64,000 nt of DNA. It comes from Cohnella faecalis. GTDB taxonomy: Bacteria; Bacillota; Bacilli; Paenibacillales; Paenibacillaceae. The position numbers were made by a program, and so were the translations under genes. Positions 52,259-60,598 of this stretch are shown here, piece after piece. The DNA lies in the NCBI RefSeq assembly GCF_003570905.1, contig NZ_QXJM01000042.1:1-64000 (forward strand), read 5' to 3'. The notes beneath the pieces were generated by a model. That model ran no database searches and had not been told where the DNA came from. It worked only from the letters and a program-made list of their open reading frames with translations. Positions within the stretch are counted from its first letter, which is position 1. Each line of letters opens with the position of its first letter.

Positions 52259-52411
52259 ATGCCGCAATGGTTGTGCAACCAGCTTATGCGCGCGTTCCAG
52301 AAGAAAGACCGCAGGCAAATTCGTTTGCTGAACGATTGCTGGTTCTATTACCGCACCAGACCCGACCATACGGATGCCAAAGACCAAAACCCGATGGGGA
52401 TTATCCCCTGA
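52259..52411 (+). CDS. cmpA: Cortex morphogenetic protein CmpA
   Basis: 50 aa. Start at 52259 after GGGAGGAGGG. The core MPQWLCNQLMRAFQKKD ... IRLLNDCWFYYR matches the B. subtilis CmpA pattern (MPNWLKKQMQKAF ... IKLLNQCWYFYQ, quoted from memory). CmpA works with ClpX in the mother cell to check spore coat assembly by degrading SpoIVA in defective cells. The Bacillus protein is about 37 aa; this one has about 13 extra residues at the C-terminus. The neighbouring SprT-like gene agrees with the Bacillus layout. Confidence 0.9.
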   Translation: MPQWLCNQLMRAFQKKDRRQIRLLNDCWFYYRTRPDHTDAKDQNPMGIIP

Positions 52412-52420
52412 ATGCATAAG

Positions 52421-52465
52421 AGCCCTTCGCATCGCCGCGGACCGGCGGTGCGAAGGGCTTTTGCC
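52421..52465 (+). terminator. Terminator of cmpA
   Basis: Strong GC-rich stem AGCCCTTCGCA / TGCGAAGGGCT with an inner CCG / CGG stem, followed by TTTTG, 10 bases after the cmpA stop. Confidence 0.85.
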
Positions 52466-52611
52466 ACTTATGCGAAGCAATAACTCGCGAGCGAAGCCGA
52501 TTCAAACCGGAACATCCCTAACAAACGCGGATTGGCCATCGCAAAGGAAATTATGAACGGGCATGGCGACTCTATCGAAGCTAAGCCTTTTGCGGACCGC
52601 TAAAAAACCGA

Positions 52612-52649
52612 AAAAGGCCGACTCCGTCACGATAACGGAGTCGGCCTTT
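52612..52649 (-). terminator. Terminator of the nitroreductase gene
   Basis: 14 bp perfect stem AAGGCCGACTCCGT and its complement around a seven-base loop, T-rich on the minus strand. Confidence 0.9.
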
Positions 52650-52660
52650 GAATGAATTAG

Positions 52661-53317
52661 TTAAGCTTTCGGCAATTCGTTAAAGAACGCGACGTCGCCG
52701 ATCGGCAGCCGTGTCGTAGGGCGGCCTTCCGCGGCCGCTTTGCCGATGGCGATCAGCATGACCGGCACGTAACGTTCCGCGACGCCGAACGCTTCGACGA
52801 ATTGCGCTTTGTTATAACCGCCCATCGGCACGGTATCGTAACCTTTGGCGCGGGCGATTTGCATAATTTGCATCGAGACGAGACCGCCATCGGTGTAGAT
52901 GATGGAACGGGCCACTTCCGGCGGCAACCCGGAATACATCGCGACCGTGCGTTCGATGAACGATTTGGCGACGTCGACCGGCATCATTCCGGCTTCGGCC
53001 GATGTCGTGTAGATTTTATCGGCGAACTTGTAGCTTTCCACGTCGCCGAGGACGGCGATCACAGCCGATGCCTCGACAACCTGCTTCTGATTGTTAGCGA
53101 TCGGCAGCAGCTTCTCCTTCAGCTCCGGCGAATCGATGACGAGAAAACGCCAAGGCTGCAAGTTCGAAGACGAAGGCGCGCGCGTCGCCAGCTCCAGTAT
53201 TTCGGTCAATTCCTCGCGCGGGATGCTTACCGAAGCGTCATACTGGCGAACGGAGCGGCGGTCTTGGATCACGTCGAACAAAGAAGCGGCGGCGGTTGCT
53301 TGCGTAGTTGTTGTCAT
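52661..53317 (-). CDS. Nitroreductase-family FMN oxidoreductase
   Basis: 218 aa. FMN-binding motifs RRSVRQYD (about residues 20-27) and APSSSNLQPWRFLVID (about 47-62), then MQIMQIARAKGYDTVPMGGYN (about 149-169), where the GG loop contacts the flavin phosphate. Homodimeric NAD(P)H-dependent enzymes that reduce nitro compounds or quinones. The upstream gene on the same strand encodes an Rrf2 regulator, and the promoter region holds repeats consistent with repression by it. Confidence 0.9.
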   Translation of the reverse strand: MTTTTQATAAASLFDVIQDRRSVRQYDASVSIPREELTEILELATRAPSSSNLQPWRFLVIDSPELKEKLLPIANNQKQVVEASAVIAVLGDVESYKFADKIYTTSAEAGMMPVDVAKSFIERTVAMYSGLPPEVARSIIYTDGGLVSMQIMQIARAKGYDTVPMGGYNKAQFVEAFGVAERYVPVMLIAIGKAAAEGRPTTRLPIGDVAFFNELPKA

Positions 53318-53438
53318 TTTATATTCCTCCTCAATGGTTTTGACTGCGTGCGTTATGACACAGTTAAAGCGACTCGACCTCGGGCAGCAGCGCAGGTTAG
53401 GTGCTTATAATTGCCTCATCTTTCTGTGTAATAAATTC

Positions 53439-53481
53439 CACAGTATAAAGCAAAAAACTGTTCTGAATAATGCACAGTATA
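53439..53481. promoter_or_regulatory. Direct repeat CACAGTATA overlapping the nitroreductase promoter
   Basis: CACAGTATA occurs at 53439-53447 and 53473-53481, 34 bases apart, the second overlapping the -10. CTGTG followed by CACAG arms also occur near 53424-53443. Candidate binding region for the Rrf2 protein encoded next to it. Confidence 0.45.
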
Positions 53482-53505
53482 GCGTCACGAACAAGTCGTT
53501 GTCAA
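53476..53505 (-). promoter_or_regulatory. Promoter of the nitroreductase gene
   Basis: Minus strand perfect TTGACA (53500-53505), 18-base spacer, TATACT (53476-53481). Confidence 0.7.
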
Positions 53506-53558
53506 TAGACAATTTCGCCCTGCTAACCCCGAATTTCGAAACGGCTTTCGTTCGCCGA

Positions 53559-54008
53559 TCAATGCGTATTCGTCAGCATCCGATCGGCCAAATCGGCGAT
53601 CGTATAACGGCTAAGCGTCGACCGCAAGCTCTGATTCATTTCGTTCGTCAATTCGCAAAAAGCCGCCTTCATCTCGACGCCGAAAGGATGCGTGCCCGTC
53701 GTCTCCTTGATTCCGTAGCACAGAGGTTGGCCAGTCTGGAACGCGTCGTACACTTCCGCCAGCGTAATCGACTCCGGCGTTCTTTTGAGCCGATACCCGC
53801 CATCCCGACCTTCCCGGGTTTCGAGAAAGCCTTCGCGGGCGAGCACCGCCAGAATCCGTCGCAGCAGCGTCGCTTCCGATTGCAAATATGCCGCGATTTC
53901 CACACTCGGGCACGTCTGGATATTTTCCTTGGACAAAATGATCAATGCTTGCACCGCCAAACCGAACCATTTCGGATGATGGTTGCCCGTGCACTTTTCA
54001 AGCTCCAT
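53559..54008 (-). CDS. Rrf2-family transcriptional regulator
   Basis: 149 aa. Winged helix: WFGLAVQALIILSKEN, then TLLRRILAVLAREGFLETREG and GGYRLKRTPESITLAEVYDAFQ, the Rrf2 signature. Cysteines at about 6, 33, 96 and 118 are not in the usual IscR-like Fe-S spacing, so this resembles Rrf2 members sensing other signals through one or two thiols. Encoded just upstream of the nitroreductase, its probable target. Start supported by GGGGAAAA upstream only. Confidence 0.88.
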   Translation of the reverse strand: MELEKCTGNHHPKWFGLAVQALIILSKENIQTCPSVEIAAYLQSEATLLRRILAVLAREGFLETREGRDGGYRLKRTPESITLAEVYDAFQTGQPLCYGIKETTGTHPFGVEMKAAFCELTNEMNQSLRSTLSRYTIADLADRMLTNTH

Positions 54009-54058
54009 GTTATTTTCCCCTTTCGCCCCCGGAATATCCGTCGTTTGTATCCCTGCAT

Positions 54059-54086
54059 TGTATAATGAACCCGACTAGACTAGCAA
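54059..54086 (-). promoter_or_regulatory. Promoter of the Rrf2 gene
   Basis: Minus strand TTGCTA (54081-54086), 16-base spacer, TATACA (54059-54064). Confidence 0.4.
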
Positions 54087-54114
54087 GAGGAAAAAATCAT
54101 GCAAATACAGCGGT

Positions 54115-54167
54115 CAAGAAAAGCAGGGCTCGGTCCCGGTCGCATGAAACCGCGGAACGAACCCTGC
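54115..54167 (-). terminator. Terminator of tex
   Basis: 10 bp stem GCAGGGTTCG / CGAGCCCTGC (one G-T pair) on the minus strand, long loop, then TTTTCTT. Just after the tex stop. Confidence 0.7.
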
Positions 54168-54182
54168 CATCGAAACGTAAGG

Positions 54183-56366
54183 TTAAGGCTGCCGCATCGT
54201 AAGACTTACGCGGCTTTTTTTCAACTCGACGCCAAGCACCCACACGGTAACCGTATCGCCTACAGCGACAGCTTCGGTCGGATGCTTCACGAACTTATTG
54301 CTTAGCTGGGAGATGTGCACAAGGCCGTCGTTTTTAATGCCGATATCGACGAACGCCCCGAAATCGACCACATTGCGAACGGTTCCTTGCAGCTCCATGC
54401 CCGGCTTCAAATCCTCGATATCCAGCACGTCCGTATGAAAAATCGGCGGCGGAAGCTCGTCCCTCGGATCTCGGCCCGGACGAAGCAAGCTCTCGATAAT
54501 ATCGCGCAAGGTCGGTACGCCCACGGACAGCTTCGCGGCCAGTTCCTCCACGCTCGCGGAGCGCAGCTTGCTCGCCAGCGTATCCGAGCCTATAACCGCC
54601 AAAGGAAGCTCCAGCTCTCGAAACAGCTTATCCACGACATCATAGGATTCCGGATGAATCGGAGTGCTGTCGAGCGGGTTTTTCCCGTCCGAGATGCGAA
54701 GAAAGCCGACGCATTGCTCGTAAGTTTTGGCTCCGAGTCGCGGAACCTTCTGCAGCTGCTTCCGGTCTCCGAACTTGCCGTTCTCCTCGCGAGCTTTGAC
54801 GATATTGCGGGCCAAAGTCGCGTTAATTCCGGATACGTACGACAACAGTGCCGAAGAAGCCGTATTGACGTCGACGCCGACATGGTTAACCGCCGACTCG
54901 ACGACTCCGGAGAGGCTTTCGTCAAGCCGCTTTTGGGCGACATCATGCTGGTACTGGCCGACCCCTATCGCCTTCGGCTCGATTTTGACAAGCTCGGCCA
55001 GCGGATCCTGCAGACGGCGCGCGATGGAGACGGCGCTCCGCTCCGCCACGTCGAGATCCGGAAATTCTTCCTGCGCCAGCTTGGAAGCCGAATAGACGGA
55101 AGCTCCCGCCTCGTTGACGATCAAATATTGCAAGCCAAGCTCGGGAAGCCCTTTAATAACGGACACGACGAACTGCTCCGTCTCCCGGGAAGCCGTTCCG
55201 TTGCCGACGACGATGAGCCCGACGCCATATTGGCTTATGAGCCGGCGGAACAACGCTTCGGCCTCCGCCTTCTTGTTGTGGGGAGGAGTTGGGTAAGATA
55301 CCGCGACCTCCATGAGCTTGCCCGTATCGTCCACGACGGCAAGCTTGCACCCGGTCCGGTATGCAGGATCGACTCCGAGCACGACGCGCCCCTTGACCGG
55401 AGGCTGCAGCAGCAAATTCCGAAGATTTTCCGAGAAAATTCCGATCGCATGCTCCTCCGCCTTCTCCGTCAGCTCTCCCCGAAGCTCGCGTTCGATCGAA
55501 GGAGCGATCAGCCGCTTGTAGCAATCTTCGGTAACGGCGACGAGCGTATCCCGGGCAATCGAAGGATAGCGGATAATTCGGCGCTGCAGCTCGTCCGTAA
55601 TCCGGTTGACCGGAACGTCCATCGAGACGGACAGCAATTCCTCGCGCTCTCCGCGGTTAATGGCAAGAACACGATGGGGCGGCAGCCGTTTGACCGGTTC
55701 GCTATACTGGTAATACATCTCGTACACCGACTCGGCTTCCGCGTTTTTCGCTTTGCTCACCAGCAAGCCGTTATCCCAAGTAAACTTGCGCACCCACTTG
55801 CGAATATTGGCATCGTCGGCAACGTTCTCGGCGATAATGTCCATCGCGCCCTGGATCGCTTCCTCCGGAGAAGCCACGCCTTTGTCGGCATCGACATACT
55901 TGGCGGCTTCCGCCCTCATATCCCCTTGCTTCGGCTGAGACATCAGCCATTCGGACAACGGCTCCAGCCCGCGCTCCCTGGCAACGCTCGCTCTTGTCTT
56001 GCGCTTTTGACGGTATGGCCGGTAAAGATCCTCAACCTCCTGAAGCTTGGCCGCTTTGGAGATCGAATCGCTAAGCTCGGGCGTCAGCTTGCCTTGCTCG
56101 TCGATCAAGCGAATAACTTCGGCCTTGCGATCCTCAAGACCTTTCAAATAATTGCGTCGTTCCTCAATATCGCGAAGCTGGTTCTCGTCCAGCTCCCCGG
56201 TCATCTCTTTGCGATAGCGGGCGATAAAAGGAATCGTGTTGCCCTCGTCAAGCAGCCCCGCTACCGTTCGTACTTGGTTATAGCCAATGCCAAGCTCGCC
56301 CGCGATTTGGCGAATCATTCGTTCCGTCTTCTCCGCCGCGTTCGCTTGGGTCGTCGTATCTGCCAT
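54183..56366 (-). CDS. tex: Tex family nucleic-acid-binding protein
   Basis: 727 aa from MADTTTQANAAEKTERM at 56366, preceded by AAAGGAG; a start at 56396 is possible. The N-terminal helical/HTH region (GYNQVRTVAGLLDEGNTIPFIARYRKEMTG) and the YqgF RNase H-like domain (about 320-450; VVLGVDPAYRTGCKLAVVD) are present. Next are helix-hairpin-helix segments (VNTASSALLSYVSGINATLARNIV, about 490-570). The C-terminal S1 domain (about 640-715) has MELQGTVRNVVDFGAFVDIG and DGLVHISQLS. Tex binds RNA and affects transcription and translation. Length normal for the family. Confidence 0.95.
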   Translation of the reverse strand: MADTTTQANAAEKTERMIRQIAGELGIGYNQVRTVAGLLDEGNTIPFIARYRKEMTGELDENQLRDIEERRNYLKGLEDRKAEVIRLIDEQGKLTPELSDSISKAAKLQEVEDLYRPYRQKRKTRASVARERGLEPLSEWLMSQPKQGDMRAEAAKYVDADKGVASPEEAIQGAMDIIAENVADDANIRKWVRKFTWDNGLLVSKAKNAEAESVYEMYYQYSEPVKRLPPHRVLAINRGEREELLSVSMDVPVNRITDELQRRIIRYPSIARDTLVAVTEDCYKRLIAPSIERELRGELTEKAEEHAIGIFSENLRNLLLQPPVKGRVVLGVDPAYRTGCKLAVVDDTGKLMEVAVSYPTPPHNKKAEAEALFRRLISQYGVGLIVVGNGTASRETEQFVVSVIKGLPELGLQYLIVNEAGASVYSASKLAQEEFPDLDVAERSAVSIARRLQDPLAELVKIEPKAIGVGQYQHDVAQKRLDESLSGVVESAVNHVGVDVNTASSALLSYVSGINATLARNIVKAREENGKFGDRKQLQKVPRLGAKTYEQCVGFLRISDGKNPLDSTPIHPESYDVVDKLFRELELPLAVIGSDTLASKLRSASVEELAAKLSVGVPTLRDIIESLLRPGRDPRDELPPPIFHTDVLDIEDLKPGMELQGTVRNVVDFGAFVDIGIKNDGLVHISQLSNKFVKHPTEAVAVGDTVTVWVLGVELKKSRVSLTMRQP

Positions 56367-56437
56367 TTTCCCGAATGCTCCTTTCGAATCCGGCACGCAA
56401 AGGAGCGCCTCCGGCCGGAAGCGCCCTTGTGCCGATT

Positions 56438-57031
56438 TTATGAATCCGCTTTGTACATGAGCCCGTTCAAGATGAACGCCGTCATATCTTCGATCAGCTG
56501 CTCCGGAGTTTGCTCCTCTTCCCGCATAAGCGGGGAGAAGTAGGTGGAATCCCGGTCAAAGAGCAGCGACATAATAAAGCTGAACGTATGATCGATTGAG
56601 CGAAAAGTAAACGTCCCCTGTTCCCGGCCCTGCTCAAGCAAATGCAGAAGCTTGTGCCACAGAGGAAATTTCCCCTGTCTCAGCAGTTCTATCCTCGGGC
56701 TGAACATCATGATTTCCATTTGGAACAAGCGAACCAATTCGGGCTCCCTTAGCTGGAACAGGATGACTTCCTTGACGACTTTCCTAATGCCTTCCACCGG
56801 ACTCGGTTCCCCGCTTAGAATGTCGTCCATGACGGTTTGGGTAAAGAACGTCTCCAGAAGCGCCTGAAAAATCTTATCCTTGCCTCCAAAATAATAGGAG
56901 ATAAGCGCAACGTTCGCTCCGGCCTCTTCGCATATTTGGCGGATCGTCGTTCCGTCGAAGCCTTGGCGAGCGAACAGCTTCTTGGCAGCCTGCAACAGGC
57001 GCATCTTCACGTCTTGTTCGGCTGGCTGCAT
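56438..57031 (-). CDS. TetR-family regulator
   Basis: 197 aa. HTH segment (residues about 8-54): VKMRLLQAAKKLFARQGFDG, TTIRQICEEAGANVALISYYF and GGKDKIFQALL. The C-terminal ligand domain has WHKLLHLLEQGREQGTF, with a CerR-like family end. It lies 94 bases downstream of the YhgE/Pip gene and on the same strand, and probably controls it. The 5' leader contains 12-base tandem repeats. Confidence 0.9.
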   Translation of the reverse strand: MQPAEQDVKMRLLQAAKKLFARQGFDGTTIRQICEEAGANVALISYYFGGKDKIFQALLETFFTQTVMDDILSGEPSPVEGIRKVVKEVILFQLREPELVRLFQMEIMMFSPRIELLRQGKFPLWHKLLHLLEQGREQGTFTFRSIDHTFSFIMSLLFDRDSTYFSPLMREEEQTPEQLIEDMTAFILNGLMYKADS

Positions 57032-57045
57032 TTACATATTCCCCC

Positions 57046-57089
57046 ATTATCGGCATGATTATCGGCATGCTCCTTCTATTATGCCGATA
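57046..57089. repeat. Tandem 12-base repeat with inverted third copy before tetR
   Basis: ATTATCGGCATG occurs at 57046-57057 and again at 57058-57069; TATGCCGATA follows inverted at 57080-57089. This sits between the YhgE/Pip gene and the TetR start, so it could be an operator or a short duplication. Confidence 0.55.
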
Positions 57090-57125
57090 CCGGCAGGAGG
57101 AAGCAAGAGCTTCCAAAGCTGCAAG

Positions 57126-58280
57126 CTATCGGGAGCCCGCAGCGGAGGGGATCGCCTGCGGAGCCCGGCCGCGCTTCGCCGCAACGGCCAGCGCTCCGAG
57201 CGCAAGCGCCGCTCCGGCAATGATCAGCAAGCCCGTCGCAGCGTGACCGATGCCGGGGCCGCCGAACATGACGTTCATCGTCCCTTCTACCGCGAAGGTA
57301 GCGGGAAGCGCGTCTCCGAGACCGCGGTAAAAGCCGGACAGCAGCTCTCGCGGCACCATTGCGCCCGAAGAGACGAGCTGCGCGGACAGCGTCACGATGT
57401 TAAGCAGCATGCCGCCCATCCCTAACAGCAGCAAGAACAACTGCGAGACGAACAGGAACGTGAGCATAATAAGGAACAGCAATAGCCATAGTGTCCCAAA
57501 GCCTTGCTCCGCGCCTCCTCCGAACGCCGAGACCAGCGTTGCTCCGACCAGTGAGACGACGACGGAAGCGCCCAGATTAATAATCCCTCTTGCCGCGAAT
57601 CGCTGCCAGCGCCCGGCTTGTCCGGCCAGCGCCATGGAGGACTGTTCCATATTCATACCCATGATCATAGCGCCGACGTAAGAAGCGAGAACGAGCATCA
57701 TAGGCACCATTTGATTGTTCATTCCGTTCACTTTGTTCGTTGTCACCAGATTCGAGACGACCCGCTCCGACAAGGCGGAAGCCGAATTCGCCGCTTGATC
57801 CGCCGGAACGTTCGCGGTCGACAGAGCGCCTTGAACGCCTTGCGCGACAGCGATCTTATTGACGGCTGCCGTTACTTGCGACGATACGCCGGTCATCATG
57901 CTCTTGATCGTCGCGGGATTCGATTCGTTCAGAAGGTACTCAAGCTCCGCTTTCTTATCTGGAGTCGCCACATCCGCCGAGAAAGCAGCTGGAATACGAA
58001 TGACCATTTGCAGCTCTCTCTCGTTCAGAGCGTGTTCCGCGCTCTGCGAATCGGCGAAAACCTCGGTCTGCACCGGGAGAGTCGTCCGCAGCTGCTCGAC
58101 GATCTTCGCGCCGAAGCCCGGGTCTTCGTTCACGATCCCGACCTTAAGATTGCCCATTCGATCGGATACTCCATCGTACCCCGTCATCCAGACGACCGAA
58201 AAAATCACTTGAAACATCAACGCCGTAGCGAGCCCGATCCATGTCGTCGGACGTTTGAAAAACAAACGAACCGTATTCAT
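57126..58280 (-). CDS. YhgE/Pip-type ABC-2-like membrane protein
   Basis: 384 aa from MNTVRLFFKRPTTWIGLATA at 58280, preceded by AAGGA; a start at 58304 is possible. N-terminal helix (about 13-35), a large extracellular region of about 170 residues (VNEDPGFGAKIVEQLRTTLP ... VPMMLVLASY), then five C-terminal helices. Pattern of YhgE/Pip and ABC-2 permease proteins, some of which are phage receptors or secretion partners. The actual role is unknown. TetR partner downstream. Confidence 0.82.
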   Translation of the reverse strand: MNTVRLFFKRPTTWIGLATALMFQVIFSVVWMTGYDGVSDRMGNLKVGIVNEDPGFGAKIVEQLRTTLPVQTEVFADSQSAEHALNERELQMVIRIPAAFSADVATPDKKAELEYLLNESNPATIKSMMTGVSSQVTAAVNKIAVAQGVQGALSTANVPADQAANSASALSERVVSNLVTTNKVNGMNNQMVPMMLVLASYVGAMIMGMNMEQSSMALAGQAGRWQRFAARGIINLGASVVVSLVGATLVSAFGGGAEQGFGTLWLLLFLIMLTFLFVSQLFLLLLGMGGMLLNIVTLSAQLVSSGAMVPRELLSGFYRGLGDALPATFAVEGTMNVMFGGPGIGHAATGLLIIAGAALALGALAVAAKRGRAPQAIPSAAGSR

Positions 58281-58321
58281 TCTTTCATCCTTCTCCTCTC
58301 GCAAACATGTTGCGCTTCATT

Positions 58322-58376
58322 TTAATCGATTGATTTAATTATTTGTTTTAATCATTTGTTTAAATCGATTGATTAA
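58322..58376. promoter_or_regulatory. Paired AATCGATTGATT repeats upstream of the YhgE/Pip gene
   Basis: AATCGATTGATTTAA at 58324-58338 and AAATCGATTGATTAA at 58362-58376, 38 bases apart, in an AT-rich stretch 42 bases before the YhgE/Pip start. Candidate operators for the TetR encoded downstream. Confidence 0.55.
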
Positions 58377-58420
58377 AATATAACGCATGTCTTTCTCTTT
58401 GTAAACCCCTCTTAAACAGA

Positions 58421-58465
58421 AAAAAGGCGCCTGTTTCAACCGCCGGCATTCCGGCGCTGAAGGGC
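58421..58465 (-). terminator. Terminator of the alr-ndoA operon
   Basis: Nested stem on the minus strand: outer GCGCC-type arms and inner CGCCGG / CCGGCG, followed by six T. Just after the ndoA stop at 58470. Confidence 0.8.
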
Positions 58466-58469
58466 GCTT

Positions 58470-58820
58470 TCAAAAGTCGATCAAGCCTACGCTAATTTGC
58501 AAAGCCTCGTCGACCTTGCGCATCGTCTCGTCGTCCAGATGGGTTATTTTATCCGTCAGCCGTTGCTTGTCGATCGTACGAATCTGCTCCAGCAAGACGA
58601 CGGAGTCCCGCTCCATGCCGTGCGTCTTCGCTTCGATCTCCACGTGAGTCGGCAGCTTCGCCTTCTGGATTTGCGCCGTAATCGCAGCGATAATGACCGT
58701 CGGGCTAAAACGATTGCCGATATCATTCTGGATGACAAGCACGGGGCGCACGCCGCCCTGTTCAGAGCCGACTACCGGCGACAAATCGGCATAAAAGACA
58801 TCCCCGCGTTTAACGATCAA
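58470..58820 (-). CDS. ndoA: MazF-family endoribonuclease toxin NdoA (EndoA)
   Basis: 116 aa. Near-complete match to the Bacillus EndoA pattern: MIVKRGDVFYADLSPVVGSE then GGVRPVLVIQNDIGNRFSPT (active-site Arg and the following Thr), and LLEQIRTIDKQRL at the C-terminal half. It cleaves mRNA at U^ACAU-type sites in Bacillus. Paired four bases downstream of its antitoxin ndoAI. Confidence 0.95.
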   Translation of the reverse strand: MIVKRGDVFYADLSPVVGSEQGGVRPVLVIQNDIGNRFSPTVIIAAITAQIQKAKLPTHVEIEAKTHGMERDSVVLLEQIRTIDKQRLTDKITHLDDETMRKVDEALQISVGLIDF

Positions 58821-58824
58821 ATGA

Positions 58825-59106
58825 TTACACCCCGCTTACGAGACGATCCAGCGTACCGTCGGCATCGACTTCCGCTTGGAACGCTTCAGAGGCCATGTTC
58901 AAGTTAATCTTGGCCATTTCCAAATACCCGCGCTGCATGGAATCGCGGATCGCCCGCTTTTTCCGCTCCACCAAATATTGCTTCATCGCTTGGCGAATAA
59001 TTTCGCTGCGGTTCGTATTTTCCTTTTCGACGACGAAGTCGACCTCCCGCAGCAGATGATCGGGCAGACTGATCATTATGCGCTTCGTATTGTGCAAATT
59101 GGCCAC
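58825..59106 (-). CDS. ndoAI: Antitoxin NdoAI (EndoAI), ribbon-helix-helix
   Basis: 93 aa from a GTG at 59106 with GGGGGTG upstream; the longer frame to 59172 is rejected because it adds a non-family N-terminus. Ribbon-helix-helix segment TKRIMISLPDHLLREVDFVV (residues about 7-26), followed by RSEIIRQAMKQYLVERKKR and a C-terminal neutralising tail. Neutralises NdoA. Position between alr and ndoA as in Bacillus. Confidence 0.92.
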   Translation of the reverse strand: MANLHNTKRIMISLPDHLLREVDFVVEKENTNRSEIIRQAMKQYLVERKKRAIRDSMQRGYLEMAKINLNMASEAFQAEVDADGTLDRLVSGV

Positions 59107-59251
59107 CGAACAAGCACCCCCAAAGATTTCCCGCGCCGAGCCTATTTTCCAGTATGCTTGACACTCTATCAAGCTATACGTTCGTTTCCCTAATCATTCG
59201 CGATTAAGGGACGTATTTCCTGCCGTTAAATGAAAAAGCGATCGATCCAAT

Positions 59252-60433
59252 CTATGCCAAAAGCGGGTTGGTCACGCCAACGATTTCCCCGTTCTTCCGG
59301 TACAGTCGCGGAACCCGCGTCGCAAGCATGCAAATGAGTTCATAATTAATCGTTCCGAGACGAGCCGCAACTTCTTCGACCGTAATGAACGCCTCGCCCT
59401 GCCGTCCGATCAACACGACCTCTTCTCCCGGCAGAAGCGGAGCGTCGCCCTCGGACCATGCGTCGCTCAAGCGAACCATGCACTGATCCATGCAAATCGT
59501 GCCAACAATCGGAACCCGGCGCTCGCGGAACAAAGCTTCGGCTTTCCCGGAAAGCATGCGGCTGAATCCGTCGGCATAACCGATAGGCAGCGTGCCGATC
59601 GTCTCGTTTCCTTGCGTAAAATAGCGCGTACCGTAGCTGATTCCTTCGCCTGCCTGCAGCTGCTTCGCATGCACGATCCGAGTCTTGAGGCTTAAGATAG
59701 GCTCGAGATCGACGGCGCTGCGATTCACTTCATCGCTGGGGTACAGTCCATACATGCTGATTCCCAGACGAAGCATCTGTCCCGCATGCTCCGGCAAATC
59801 GATTCCGGCGGCGCTGTTGCCTGCATGAACGATCGAAATCGGCAGGCCGTTGCGGCGAACGTAGTCGACAACGGCTCCGAATCGTTCGATTTGCATCATC
59901 ATGTAGCTTTTGTCGACTTCGTCCGCCTTCGCGTAGTGGGTGAACAACCCTTCCACCTCAAGCTGCGGCAGACGGCAAGCGCGTTCAATAAAGGCTTCCG
60001 CGTCCGAACCCGGCAGCAGTCCGAGACGGCCCATGCCCGAGTCGATTTTAATGTGCGCCTTAAGCTTCAATCCGTTCGTCGGCAGCGCAGCCGCGGCGGT
60101 TAACGTATCGTCCCTGTACAGCGTTATCGTAATTCCATTGTCTCGCGCCAATGCGAGTCCTTCCGGCGGCGTAAATCCAAGCACCAATATCGGCGCGGTT
60201 ATGCCTTCGTTGCGAAGCTGAAGCGCCTCGTCCAGAAACGCTACCCCGAGGTAGTCCGCTCCGGAAGCGACGGCTTCCTTGGCAATCCAGGCCGCACCGT
60301 GTCCGTAAGCATTCGCTTTGACGGATGCGAGCAGCTTCGTGCCGGCAGGAATCTGGCGACGGAATGTCCCTATGTTCCGCCCGAGGGCGTCCAGGGAAAC
60401 CTCGGCCACGGTCGGCCGGTAATAACAATCCAC
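59252..60433 (-). CDS. alr: Alanine racemase
   Basis: 393 aa from a GTG at 60433, preceded by GGAAGGTGACTG; an ATG at 60460 lacks a site. PLP-lysine motif LLASVKANAYGHGA (Lys near 38), catalytic tyrosine in EGISYGTRYF (near 264), TLPIGYADGFSR, and VPIVGTICMDQCMVRLSDAW. Makes D-alanine for peptidoglycan. Between the LolA-like gene and ndoAI, all on the same strand. Confidence 0.95.
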   Translation of the reverse strand: MDCYYRPTVAEVSLDALGRNIGTFRRQIPAGTKLLASVKANAYGHGAAWIAKEAVASGADYLGVAFLDEALQLRNEGITAPILVLGFTPPEGLALARDNGITITLYRDDTLTAAAALPTNGLKLKAHIKIDSGMGRLGLLPGSDAEAFIERACRLPQLEVEGLFTHYAKADEVDKSYMMMQIERFGAVVDYVRRNGLPISIVHAGNSAAGIDLPEHAGQMLRLGISMYGLYPSDEVNRSAVDLEPILSLKTRIVHAKQLQAGEGISYGTRYFTQGNETIGTLPIGYADGFSRMLSGKAEALFRERRVPIVGTICMDQCMVRLSDAWSEGDAPLLPGEEVVLIGRQGEAFITVEEVAARLGTINYELICMLATRVPRLYRKNGEIVGVTNPLLA

Positions 60434-60550
60434 GGACCAGTCACCTTCCCAATAGCACATACTTCGATATCGTAATGTTACCGGGAGCGGGAAGCACTGT
60501 CAACGAAAGTCCTTCAGTCAACCTTTTCCTGTTCAAGACAATCTTGCATG

Positions 60551-60586
60551 AAAAGGCAAGGAACCGGCGCTAGCGCGACCGGTTCC
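60551..60586 (-). terminator. Hairpin between the LolA-like gene and alr
   Basis: Stem GGAACCGG / CCGGTTCC with an 11-base loop on the minus strand, followed by TTGCCTTTT. Partial terminator that may lower transcription into alr. Confidence 0.5.
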
Positions 60587-60598
60587 TCCTTCCTGCCC

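Noticed and set aside
54315..56543. 742-codon open frame opposite tex
   Set aside because: Codon-mirror shadow of a confirmed Tex gene with all domains; no start signal or known motif.
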